15,203 bases of DNA from CAZILN01 sp964540005 (GCA_964540005.1 CAZILN010000386.1:1-15203), one strand, 5' to 3'; shown: positions 6,416 through 13,516, counted from the first letter of the stretch. Notes: generated from the sequence alone by a model not told the origin. A program made the numbers and translations.

Positions 6416-7408
6416 ATGCGAAGAATCGTCATCATATGCACTTGTCTCATGACTGCAGGTATTGCATACTCACAGCAATTTGAATGGCTGGCAGGCTTCG
6501 ATGGCTTCCTTGATAACCGCGAGTACTATAACGAATACCAGATGCCTCAGACAATATTTGGTTCACGCCTGCGGGCTGAAATCGGGGGTAATCTGAACCA
6601 GGTCCACCGGCTAAGGGCAGGCTTCAATTCGATGTATGAATTTGGCGGCACCGGTGAGATAGAGAAACCCTCCCTGATAATGTATTACCAGCTGGATCTT
6701 GAGCCATATACCTTTTCAATGGGAGTTTTTCCGCGCCGCGACTTGCTTGATTTTCCGCAATCATTGCTTAACGATACGCTTAATTACTACCGTCCGAACC
6801 TTGAAGGTATGTATCTGCGAAGGGATGGGGACTGGGGCTACCAGGATGTTTTTATTGACTGGACAAGTCGCCAGGAAGCCTTCAGGTTTGAACGATTTAT
6901 GTTTGGATTTTCCGGACGTTTGAATATCAACAGTTTATTTATCAGCCATCATTTTTTAATGGGCCATTTTGCCGCACGTGGGATACCCCTGCCTGGATTT
7001 CATCTCAGGGATAACGGCGGATTTGACCTGTCCATGGGAGCCGACCTGTCTGATAAAACAGTACTTGATACCCTGGTATTCAGTATCGGGACATTAATTT
7101 CACTGGACAGGACCCGTGGGGTGGATGATGGATGGCAGACACCGGCCGGGATGATCGCACAGGCTGACCTTATGTACAGGTTTGCCGGTATCAGGACAAG
7201 CATTCATGCAGGAAATGGTCATACATTTCTTTACGGGGATTCCTTTTACAGGGCTGATTTCTATACCAGGATAGATATGTATCTCAGGTTTTTTAATACT
7301 GAAAATGTGCGGGCAAGGGTCAATTTTGCCCTGCATATGATAAAAGGTACCCTGGATACCTCACAGCAGGTGCTGGTTTCATTCGACCTTGATGGAACGA
7401 GGCAATAA
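6416..7408 (+). CDS. Putative outer-membrane beta-barrel protein, unknown family
   Basis: A 330-residue protein that I do not recognise. Residues 1-19 form a signal peptide (MRRIVIICTCLMTAGIAYS) ending before QQ. The mature part is rich in Tyr, Phe, Trp, Gly and Asp and alternates polar and hydrophobic residues in short stretches such as FSMGVFPRRDLLDF, LFISHHFLMGHF and TDFYTRIDMYLRFF-like runs, as in outer-membrane barrels. It lacks a C-terminal aromatic residue and has no lipobox, TonB box or OmpA domain. A porin or autonomous barrel is the best guess. It is divergent from the ttcA-like gene, and its stop lies one base from that of the converging VOC gene, so there is no room for a terminator of its own. 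The real-gene call is good; the function is open. Confidence 0.75.
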   Translation: MRRIVIICTCLMTAGIAYSQQFEWLAGFDGFLDNREYYNEYQMPQTIFGSRLRAEIGGNLNQVHRLRAGFNSMYEFGGTGEIEKPSLIMYYQLDLEPYTFSMGVFPRRDLLDFPQSLLNDTLNYYRPNLEGMYLRRDGDWGYQDVFIDWTSRQEAFRFERFMFGFSGRLNINSLFISHHFLMGHFAARGIPLPGFHLRDNGGFDLSMGADLSDKTVLDTLVFSIGTLISLDRTRGVDDGWQTPAGMIAQADLMYRFAGIRTSIHAGNGHTFLYGDSFYRADFYTRIDMYLRFFNTENVRARVNFALHMIKGTLDTSQQVLVSFDLDGTRQ

Positions 7409-7409
7409 T

Positions 7410-7949
7410 TTACTGGTTGTAATGTTCCAGTAACTCGATGATCACTCCCAGTTTCTCCCTTCCGTCCATATAACCATATTCCCCTGTCTCCCAACCACCA
7501 TGCTGGATCAAGGGGATCCCAAATTTTTCAAACTCGGAAATGCGGGTATCCATATCCTTGATATCAAAGGCAATATGATGTATGCCTTCGCCCTCTTCTT
7601 CCAGGAAATCTGCCCATGTACTGGGTTTACCCAAAGGTTCTATCAGTTCAATGGTTATGTTCCCCAGGTTGATAAATGCCAGCTTTGCTTTTGCGTCAGT
7701 ACTTACGGTCATGTACTGAGTTGGATTCAGTTCATGGGAACTGGCAATTGAGGAGCCGGGAACTTCAATACCCAGAAAATCAGCCCAGGTTTTTGCTGAT
7801 GCTTCAACATCTGCAACTATGAACCCGACCTGGACCATGGTCCTGTCCTGGATCAATCCGCTTGTATCATCATGATATGCAGTATCATGCACGGCAAAGC
7901 TCATAACAAAGAGGCTGACAATTAGCAAAAGAATAAGAGAGTTTTTCAT
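7410..7949 (-). CDS. Exported VOC-fold protein (glyoxalase / methylmalonyl-CoA epimerase-like)
   Basis: A 179-residue protein with an N-terminal signal sequence (MKNSLILLLIVSLFVMSFA) and one vicinal-oxygen-chelate domain from about residue 38. The start at 7949 is preferred over one at 7994 because it puts the signal peptide at the very N terminus. The domain has VQVGFIVADVE, then ITIELIEPL, GIHHIAFDIKDMD and GVIIELLEHY, closest in pattern to methylmalonyl-CoA epimerase. Likely metal ligands are Gln40, Glu101, His124 or His125, and Glu172; the first is His in classic epimerases. Because CoA thioesters are cytoplasmic, an exported copy should act on something else, so epimerase activity should not be assumed. 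It is divergent from the exported Gfo/Idh/MocA gene. Confidence 0.85.
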   Translation of the reverse strand: MKNSLILLLIVSLFVMSFAVHDTAYHDDTSGLIQDRTMVQVGFIVADVEASAKTWADFLGIEVPGSSIASSHELNPTQYMTVSTDAKAKLAFINLGNITIELIEPLGKPSTWADFLEEEGEGIHHIAFDIKDMDTRISEFEKFGIPLIQHGGWETGEYGYMDGREKLGVIIELLEHYNQ

Positions 7950-7971
7950 TTTGATCTGTTTTAATTTATGG

Positions 7972-8002
7972 CAAAATATAGTATATTGATGCAATCTGCA
8001 AA
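7972..8002 (-). promoter_or_regulatory. Probable promoter for the VOC gene
   Basis: On the minus strand TTTG (7999-8002) is followed after 18 bases by TATATTTTG (7972-7980), which resembles TAnnTTTG with one extra base. It lies 22 bases before the chosen ATG at 7949. The opposite direction, towards the gene at 8030, shows no clear -7 element. Confidence 0.4.
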
Positions 8003-8029
8003 TACGGCAAACCTAAAATATTAAGTGGC

Positions 8030-9532
8030 ATGAAAATCAAAAATGACAAATCAGGCAAGTCCTTATCCAGGAGGGACTTTATAACAAAATCATCACTGGC
8101 AGCAGCAGGCATTACTATTCTGCCATCGTACGTCGTAGGTGGATTGGGACATGTGGCGCCCAGTGATAAACTGAATATTGCATGCATAGGGATAGGTGGG
8201 AAAGGGGTTTACAACCTCAGGAATATGGTCAAACAGAATATTGTTGCCCTTTGTGATGTTGACTGGGACTATGCGGCACCGGTATTTAAAGAATATCCGG
8301 ATGCCGTTAAGTATAAGGACTACCGAAAGATGCTTGATAAACAAAAAGACATTCAGGCAGTGGTGATAGCCACACCCGATCATTCTCACGCCATCCAGGC
8401 CATTGCCTGTATGGAGCTTGGGAAACACGTGTATGTACAGAAACCCCTGACGCATTCTGTATGGGAATCCAGGCAGCTTACCCTGGCGGCAAGGGAATTC
8501 AGGGTAGCCACACAGATGGGTAATGAAGGACATTCAGATGATAATGTCAGGAAGGTCGCCGAAATCATATGGAGCGGAGCCATTGGTGATGTTATTGAAG
8601 CGCATGCATGGACCAACAGGCCTATCTGGCCACAGGGACTCGAAAGACCAACTGAGAAAGTGCCTGTGCCGGATACCCTTGACTGGGACCTCTTTCTGGG
8701 ACCGGCTCCTGAACGCCCGTACCATCCGGCTTACACTCCGTGGAGCTGGAGAGCCTGGTGGGATTACGGTACAGGTGCCCTGGGAGACATGGGATGCCAC
8801 GTCCTGGATGTACCTTTCTTTGCCCTGGACCTGGGATATCCGATTGCGGTTCAATCCAGTTCAACCGTCGTCAACACTGAAAGTGCCCCCGCAGCTTCGA
8901 GGGTTGAATATACTTTCCCGGCAAGGAAAAAGAGGAACAATGTCAACATGCCTGAAATTAAGCTAACCTGGCATGATGGAGGCCTCCTGCCCCCGAGACC
9001 TGATGAACTCCCCCAGGGAGAAATGATGGGAGACTGGGGAGGAGGAGATCTTTTTATAGGTACCAAAGGAAAGCTGATTTGCAGTAATTACGCCGGAACC
9101 TACAAGGTTCTTACTGGAGGTCTGGAATACGAAAACCCGCCTGAGGAGATCGAACGTGTGCCTGATCATACACTTGGCGGGGAGAGGCATGAAATGGACT
9201 GGGTAAGAGCCTGTAAGGAAGATGCAGATTCGCGCAGGGAGACTTGTTCGAATTTTGAGTTTGCCGGACCCCTTTCAGAGATGGTGGTTATGGGAAACCT
9301 GGCCATCCGGTTGCAGGACCTTAGAAGAAAACTGATATGGGACGGTGAGAAAATGGAATTCAAAAACATCGATCCGGGCGAAAAAATCAATATTATCACA
9401 ACAAATGAGTACAAGAAGATAAATGGGCAGCCCCAGTTTAATACTAAAACCAAGGAATTCAATGCCCTGGAATCAGCTTCAGAATGGATCAGGCATAATT
9501 ACCGGAAAGGCTGGACAATGAGGGAGTTTTAA
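8030..9532 (+). CDS. Tat-exported Gfo/Idh/MocA family oxidoreductase
   Basis: A 500-residue protein starting with a twin-arginine signal: SRRDFITKSS (13-22) followed by a hydrophobic Ala-rich stretch. The Rossmann domain (about 48-165) has CIGIGGKG (52-59) for NAD(P) binding and VQKPL (136-140), the usual EKP-type motif with the catalytic-region lysine K138. The C-terminal part carries WWDYGTGALGDMGCHVLD (about 244-261), typical of the larger Bacteroidota members of this family. Such proteins oxidise, reduce or epimerise sugars, or use tightly bound NAD for glycoside chemistry. Export by Tat implies that it folds with cofactor in the cytoplasm and works in the periplasm. The substrate is unknown, and no sugar hydrolase or SusC/D pair is nearby. 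The S41 protease gene follows after 29 bases. Confidence 0.92.
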   Translation: MKIKNDKSGKSLSRRDFITKSSLAAAGITILPSYVVGGLGHVAPSDKLNIACIGIGGKGVYNLRNMVKQNIVALCDVDWDYAAPVFKEYPDAVKYKDYRKMLDKQKDIQAVVIATPDHSHAIQAIACMELGKHVYVQKPLTHSVWESRQLTLAAREFRVATQMGNEGHSDDNVRKVAEIIWSGAIGDVIEAHAWTNRPIWPQGLERPTEKVPVPDTLDWDLFLGPAPERPYHPAYTPWSWRAWWDYGTGALGDMGCHVLDVPFFALDLGYPIAVQSSSTVVNTESAPAASRVEYTFPARKKRNNVNMPEIKLTWHDGGLLPPRPDELPQGEMMGDWGGGDLFIGTKGKLICSNYAGTYKVLTGGLEYENPPEEIERVPDHTLGGERHEMDWVRACKEDADSRRETCSNFEFAGPLSEMVVMGNLAIRLQDLRRKLIWDGEKMEFKNIDPGEKINIITTNEYKKINGQPQFNTKTKEFNALESASEWIRHNYRKGWTMREF

Positions 9533-9557
9533 ATAATAACAATAAAAGATATTTTTG
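9527..9557 (+). promoter_or_regulatory. Promoter next to the S41 protease start codon
   Basis: TATTTTTG (9550-9557) is an exact match to TAnnTTTG, and TTTT (9527-9530), three of four bases of TTTG, lies 19 bases upstream, overlapping the end of the oxidoreductase gene. The GTG start follows only four bases after the -7 element, so transcription would begin at or inside the start codon. Confidence 0.5.
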
Positions 9558-9561
9558 CACT

Positions 9562-10851
9562 GTGAAAACTTTCAGTTACAGATCGGTTTTCCTGGTGATT
9601 GTCTGGGAGGTCCTGATTGCTGTAATATCCGGTTGTGAACGCGACCCGGACCCGGAACCCGAAGAGCATAATAATCTTACCCCTGAAATTGCCTGGCAGA
9701 TCATGGATGAGTTTTACCTCTGGAATGAAGACCTGCCTGTGATCGATCCGGCAAACTATGATACTCCGCAGGATGTGCTTGAGGAAATGAGAAATACAAC
9801 ATACGACCGCTTCAGCTACATAGAGACTACTGAGGCATTCCTGCAGTATTATGAGCAAGGGATTTATATCGGCCACGGTTTCAGCCTGAAATACGATGCG
9901 GATGGGAAGCTGCGTGTTGCTTTTGTCTATGGGGAGGCCCCGGCTGATCTGGCCGGTGTAAAACGCGGATGGATAGTCGAAGCCATAAATGGTACGGCAA
10001 TTGAACCTTTCTCCAATTACTTAGAGCTTATTGGAAGTGATTCGCTGGATGTCGAGAATAACTTCCGTTTTACTGATATTGGCGGAAACCAGGTTAATCT
10101 CTCCATACTGAAGAAGGAAGTTGATATTAAATCCATTCTTCACCAGGAGGTCATCGATTTGAATGGGGTCCCGACCGGGTACCTGGTATTCAATCATTTT
10201 ATCGAGCCCGCGATTGAAGATCTCGAAGATGCTTTTACATTTTTCCGGGATTCGGCAGTGGAAGAATTTGTGATCGACCTGAGATACAATCGCGGAGGAC
10301 TGGAATCAGTCTATATTTTCCTGGCTGGTCTGATAGGAGGTTCACACACTGCGGGGAAGATATTCACCAAATACATTCACAACCAGAAGCAGGCTACAAG
10401 GAATAAAGTTGTCTGGGCTGAGAACTATGATATCTCGCTGGACGTTGACCGGGTAGCTTTTATAACAACCCGTTCTTCTGCTTCGGCAAGCGAGTTGGTG
10501 CTCAATGGGCTGAGGCCATACCTTGAAGTCAGGTCTTTCGGGGAGAGTACCTATGGGAAGCCTGTGGGAATGTACAGCTGGCAGTTTGAAGATTTTACCT
10601 TTGTCCCCATATGCTTCAAATATACCAATGCTAATGATGAGGGTGATTTCTACGACGGCCTGGTACCGGATGTATATGTTGTTGACGACCTGACAGTTCC
10701 TTTTGGTGATCCCGAAGAAGACTGCCTGAAAGCAGCCCTCGAGTATCTTAAGACCGGGGTATTGCCTCCTGCAGGCATTAAGAAAGTGGATCGGATAAGT
10801 ATACCCCTGTTTGAGCCACCCGGATTAAAATTTGAAATTGGTGCCATTTAG
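9562..10851 (+). CDS. S41 family C-terminal-processing protease, lipoprotein
   Basis: A 429-residue tail-specific-type serine protease. The GTG start at 9562 gives an N terminus with Lys2 and Arg7, then a hydrophobic stretch and lipobox VISGC with Cys25 lipidated; no later start keeps a proper signal. Residues 38-100 fit the S41 N-terminal helical domain, about 105-165 a PDZ domain (GFSLKY, APADLAGVKRGWIVEAINGT), and 185-390 the protease core. In SSASASE Ser308 is the likely nucleophile, and Lys333 in TYGKPVG lies 25 residues on, the spacing of the Ser-Lys dyad in Prc and CtpA. Met337 stands where Prc has the third residue, Gln. It should cleave proteins at the envelope. A promoter abuts the start codon. 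Confidence 0.92.
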   Translation: MKTFSYRSVFLVIVWEVLIAVISGCERDPDPEPEEHNNLTPEIAWQIMDEFYLWNEDLPVIDPANYDTPQDVLEEMRNTTYDRFSYIETTEAFLQYYEQGIYIGHGFSLKYDADGKLRVAFVYGEAPADLAGVKRGWIVEAINGTAIEPFSNYLELIGSDSLDVENNFRFTDIGGNQVNLSILKKEVDIKSILHQEVIDLNGVPTGYLVFNHFIEPAIEDLEDAFTFFRDSAVEEFVIDLRYNRGGLESVYIFLAGLIGGSHTAGKIFTKYIHNQKQATRNKVVWAENYDISLDVDRVAFITTRSSASASELVLNGLRPYLEVRSFGESTYGKPVGMYSWQFEDFTFVPICFKYTNANDEGDFYDGLVPDVYVVDDLTVPFGDPEEDCLKAALEYLKTGVLPPAGIKKVDRISIPLFEPPGLKFEIGAI

Positions 10852-10926
10852 ATCTGATAAGCAATATCCTGATCTGCTTAGAGATGGATATCAGGAGCCT
10901 GAATGGATAAGCAGTTGACAATCAGG
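10852..10926. repeat. Interlocking inverted repeats between convergent genes
   Basis: This short gap between the S41 gene and the converging cysteine-cluster gene holds several overlapping inverted repeats. TCCTGAT (10867-10873) pairs with ATCAGGA (10890-10896). CTGCTTA (10874-10880) pairs with TAAGCAG (10908-10914). TAAGCA (10857-10862) can also pair with TGCTTA (10875-10880). The pairings exclude one another in part. There is no T-run after any stem, so it is not a standard intrinsic terminator, but it may stop transcription from both sides. Confidence 0.4.
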
Positions 10927-11698
10927 TTATCCGGCGTGGATTGCTGAATTCTTTTAAATAATTGATTTCCTCTGCATCATATTCCCTGACCTGGAAAATG
11001 TTCTCTCCTGAAACCCAGCGACTGAAACAGTCATCCTGCTCCAGGACAGTATTAAGAGCCGATTCCATCTGGCATTCACAGGGGTAGATCTTTTTCTCAC
11101 GCAGCCAGGCACAAATGCCTTCATTCATCATCCTTCCTGCAAGCAGCGGGAATTCATATAATCCCGGGAAATAGTCCGTTTCTGAAGGATGGCGGTATTC
11201 ATGACGGCATGACTCCAGGTCTGATGACAGGTAGATGCGGCAGGCCATGGGCCGGGCCGGGTAAATCATACAGGTATCTTCATTCAGCATGGGGCAGGGT
11301 GATTTGAAATGCAGGAATTCCTGGACTTTCATCGGGCTGGTTACCTCGTTTTTATCTCTTATTCGCTTAAGGATCTTCTTTTTCACTGTTATATCAAGAC
11401 TCTCCTCAATATAATTCATCATGTACAATGCTTCATATGGAAGGATAAGTACTGCCTGCCTGCAGCACCATGAGCATCCTTTACCACAGTCCACCCTGCG
11501 GTTCTCCTTTTGGCAGCGGTTTATAAAACTTTCAAGCAGGCTGTTAATCTCAGTATACAGTTTTCTTGAGAGGTAGTAAAAGCAGGCGGGACTTGTATCC
11601 TTACCCAGTATTTCATCGGCAAGGCGCCAGCCATCTTTAAAGAAGGCTCTTCCTGCTTCGGCAAGGAACTGGTTGTCAGTAAGATCGTGGACAGACAT
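10922..11698 (-). CDS. YkgJ-type cysteine-cluster protein, long form
   Basis: A 258-residue protein of the CxxCxxCC family (PF03692, putative zinc or iron chelating). The core motif CGKGCSWCC places Cys71, 75, 78 and 79. Further cysteines lie in SPCPMLNEDTCMIYPARPMAC (about 135-152, a stretch typical of the family) and in the CECQ region near residue 208. About 65 extra N-terminal residues are helical and without a signal peptide, so it should be cytoplasmic. The family is thought to bind a metal ion or cluster, but its role is not known. It is divergent from the CPBP-like gene, and a second, shorter member of the family lies on the other side of that gene at 12706. Confidence 0.85.
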   Translation of the reverse strand: MSVHDLTDNQFLAEAGRAFFKDGWRLADEILGKDTSPACFYYLSRKLYTEINSLLESFINRCQKENRRVDCGKGCSWCCRQAVLILPYEALYMMNYIEESLDITVKKKILKRIRDKNEVTSPMKVQEFLHFKSPCPMLNEDTCMIYPARPMACRIYLSSDLESCRHEYRHPSETDYFPGLYEFPLLAGRMMNEGICAWLREKKIYPCECQMESALNTVLEQDDCFSRWVSGENIFQVREYDAEEINYLKEFSNPRRIT

Positions 11699-11803
11699 AT
11701 GTTTTTTACTTCTTAATTGCTCTATTCTAGAAGTATTATCGACTACCGGATAAATTACAAAATTTTACTTAAATCCCGTCATATAATTCATATAAGGAAT
11801 GGT

Positions 11804-11811
11804 TACATTTG
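11804..11811 (+). promoter_or_regulatory. -7 element for the CPBP-like gene
   Basis: TACATTTG is an exact TAnnTTTG match 28 bases before the ATG at 11840. No TTTG is found at the usual distance upstream, so the -33 half is missing or weak. Confidence 0.4.
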
Positions 11812-11839
11812 AATACATTATTGACTGAAGCATCAGAAA

Positions 11840-12586
11840 ATGAGTCCTCACTATATTTCCTTAATTTCAGCTTATTGCCTTGCGGTTGGATTATGGTTCC
11901 TGCTATATCATTTCCTGCCTTCCATGTGGAAGCATGAGCGAAGAATACAATTCAGTAAACCTTTTCAAGAATTTATTTATTCTATCATTGCAGTGCTGGC
12001 TATACTGGGACTGGGTCAGTTTTATACCAGGGGATTATTGATCCCGGGTGATGATTCTGTCTTAGTGAATGCTTTAAACCAGTTCATCATTTTTTCTCCG
12101 GCCTGGGTTCTCATTCTGGTCAGAAAACAATCTGCTGAAACAGTATGGCTTCCTAAATCAAAAATCGCGATCCGCTTATTGACAGGCCTTTTTCTTGCCA
12201 TATGCAGCCTTATTATTTACTGGTTGACAAGACGCGATTCAAATGGCTTCGGTAATATATTATTAAATATCTATCATTATCAAAACATATCGCATTTGGT
12301 CCAGGTTTTTATGGAAGATGTTACAATTGCCCTGATTTTTGTGAGATTGTCTGCATGGATAGGTAATAAATGGTCTATTTTTATTGTTGCCGTTCTCTTT
12401 TCTGCAGCACATATTCCAAGTCTGTTGACAAATGGTGCTACTTTAATTGAACTTAGCAGTTTATTAGTAGATGCATTATTAGGAGTTCTGGTGCTTTCGG
12501 CAGTGAGCAAATCCAGAGATATTTTGTGGTTTTTCATGGTCCATTTTGCAATGGATATGACTCAGTTCTATGGAGGTCAGTCTTGA
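11840..12586 (+). CDS. CPBP-like (CAAX protease/bacteriocin-processing) membrane protein
   Basis: A 248-residue integral membrane protein with about seven hydrophobic segments, among them residues 7-27, 45-65, 78-95, 110-129 and 178-193. Three features point to the CPBP/Abi family of intramembrane proteases: ED at 159-160 (motif 1, normally EExxxR), FSAAH at 187-191 (motif 2, FxxxH) and HFAMD at 235-239 (motif 3, HxxxN or similar). Motif 1 is weak: the second Glu is Asp and the Arg position is Ala164. The two metal-type histidines are kept. Family members cut prenylated proteins or peptides, or serve in membrane regulation; whether this one is active is uncertain. The last residues run into the GC-rich palindromic element that starts after the stop, so the C terminus may have been altered by that element. 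Confidence 0.72.
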   Translation: MSPHYISLISAYCLAVGLWFLLYHFLPSMWKHERRIQFSKPFQEFIYSIIAVLAILGLGQFYTRGLLIPGDDSVLVNALNQFIIFSPAWVLILVRKQSAETVWLPKSKIAIRLLTGLFLAICSLIIYWLTRRDSNGFGNILLNIYHYQNISHLVQVFMEDVTIALIFVRLSAWIGNKWSIFIVAVLFSAAHIPSLLTNGATLIELSSLLVDALLGVLVLSAVSKSRDILWFFMVHFAMDMTQFYGGQS

Positions 12587-12690
12587 ATGCTGCGAGCACA
12601 TTGACTCCGTCGAGTTCCGCTTCGCTCCGGTTGGCTTCGCCGAATTCGCAAGCCCGGTTCCCCGTAGCTTGCTGCGGGGAGCTTCAATTG
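12587..12690. repeat. GC-rich palindromic (REP-like) element
   Basis: Between the converging CPBP-like and ykgJ genes lies a stretch whose base use differs sharply from its surroundings. It contains the repeat GCTTCGC twice (12619-12625 and 12634-12640), the palindrome CGAATTCG (12641-12648) and a 10-bp hairpin, TCCCCGTAGC (12659-12668) with GCTGCGGGGA (12671-12680), one G-T pair and a TT loop. From memory, sequences of this kind with CCCCGYAGCTTGCTGCGGGG are scattered between genes in Bacteroidota and related genomes and give spurious short ORFs. The hairpin may also act as a terminator for both genes. No transposase is nearby. Confidence 0.6.
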
Positions 12691-12705
12691 CCTGGATTAT
12701 TGACC

Positions 12706-12957
12706 TCACAGTTTGTTATTCTCAAGTTTATACAATATTTGCAGGGCTTCTTCCCTGTTGTTGCCACAGAATTCCTCCTCGGCTTGAAAATCTGCACAGG
12801 CTTTCGGCCGTAGAGGATCATTATAGATCGCACAGCGAAAATCTTCAGTAAGATGAATGCAGGGTGTGCCTCCGGGTTTTCCCTGCGGCATTCCAGGGAT
12901 GGGAGAGGAGATGGAGGGTGCGATGCAACATGCCCCGCACCCGCTGCGGCATTCCAT
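12706..12957 (-). CDS. ykgJ: YkgJ family cysteine-cluster protein, short form
   Basis: An 83-residue protein very like E. coli YkgJ (PF03692). Its opening, MECRSGCGACCIAPSISS, followed by PIPGMPQGKPGG, is the conserved signature. Cys3, 7, 10 and 11 form the core cluster; Cys33, 42, 54 and 64 are further possible ligands. The family is predicted to bind zinc or an iron-sulfur cluster; its reaction is unknown. There is no signal peptide, so it should be cytoplasmic. Its start is 25 bases after the stop of the metallo-beta-lactamase homologue on the same strand, so it is probably the last gene of that operon, just before the palindromic element. Confidence 0.9.
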   Translation of the reverse strand: MECRSGCGACCIAPSISSPIPGMPQGKPGGTPCIHLTEDFRCAIYNDPLRPKACADFQAEEEFCGNNREEALQILYKLENNKL

Positions 12958-12982
12958 GTTCAGTTATCGTTTGGGGTTGTTA

Positions 12983-13516
12983 TTACCTTATCATTTCTCT
13001 TACAATAATTATATATCCAACTTCATCGTCTTGTTTTAAGATTGTTAATCCGTTATAGTAAATATCTGTGACGGGCTTATTGGATCCTATTTCCTTATAA
13101 AATATTTGTAATCTGCCATAATCCGAATCAATTCTTTTACTTGTTACATTATGCTGAATTAATGGAGATTCGATTTTCGGGTCAAATCCAATTTCAGGTA
13201 TGGGTAATCCTTTTTCTTTTGCAATGGTTCGTGTCAATTCATACGAATATGTTTTTATTCCTGATTTTTTTACCACATCCAATCCTTCCATAGCATCCGG
13301 ATGCCACCTGTCGATTACATATCCAATTATCTCAGCATGAAGATGCTGTTTTGTCCAATCGATAAAATTCTGGGTTTCAGCATCTGAATCAGGAGTAGAA
13401 ACAATAATTGCCTCACCCTTATTTACGTGTACAATTCCGTTATTATTTTCACAGGTATGAATGTATGTGCGTTCCGTCAATTTAATGGTCATAATTATTC
13501 TATGCAGCGGTTTCAT
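12983..13516 (-). CDS. Shortened subclass B1 metallo-beta-lactamase homologue, metal site degenerate
   Basis: A 177-residue protein that aligns by eye with the first two thirds of B. fragilis CcrA. LHAEIIGYVIDRWHPDAMEGL corresponds to CcrA's LHAKVTTFIPNHWHGDCIGGL, and IAKEKGLPIPEIGFD to LAKEKGLPVPEHGF. In standard B1 numbering His116 is Arg70 here, while His118 (His72) and Asp120 (Asp74) remain. The GHATDN segment with His196 is not recognisable, and the protein ends before Cys221 and His263 could occur. There is also no signal peptide, and an in-frame stop a few codons upstream excludes one. Hydrolysis of beta-lactams therefore looks unlikely. Residues 123-177 are poorly conserved. It follows the LolA-like gene after 27 bases. 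It is either a decaying remnant or a fold reused in the cytoplasm. A second start, Met9 at 13492, is possible. Confidence 0.75.
   Translation of the reverse strand: MKPLHRIIMTIKLTERTYIHTCENNNGIVHVNKGEAIIVSTPDSDAETQNFIDWTKQHLHAEIIGYVIDRWHPDAMEGLDVVKKSGIKTYSYELTRTIAKEKGLPIPEIGFDPKIESPLIQHNVTSKRIDSDYGRLQIFYKEIGSNKPVTDIYYNGLTILKQDDEVGYIIIVREMIR

Noticed and set aside
6271..6450. 60-residue N-terminal extension of the ttcA-like protein
   Set aside because: It has no match to the family, overlaps the divergent promoter and the start of the gene at 6416, and a good start exists at 6270.
8386..9190. Several long minus-strand reading frames inside the Gfo/Idh/MocA gene
   Set aside because: They are antisense shadows of a well-supported coding region and show no protein features of their own.
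12526..12851. Short plus-strand reading frames across the palindromic element and antisense to ykgJ
   Set aside because: They arise from the GC-rich repeat and from the strand opposite a clear ykgJ gene; the peptides look like translated repeat and not like protein.
12983..13516. Functional carbapenemase-type resistance gene
   Set aside because: Signal peptide and most zinc ligands are missing, and the protein ends before the last ligands.
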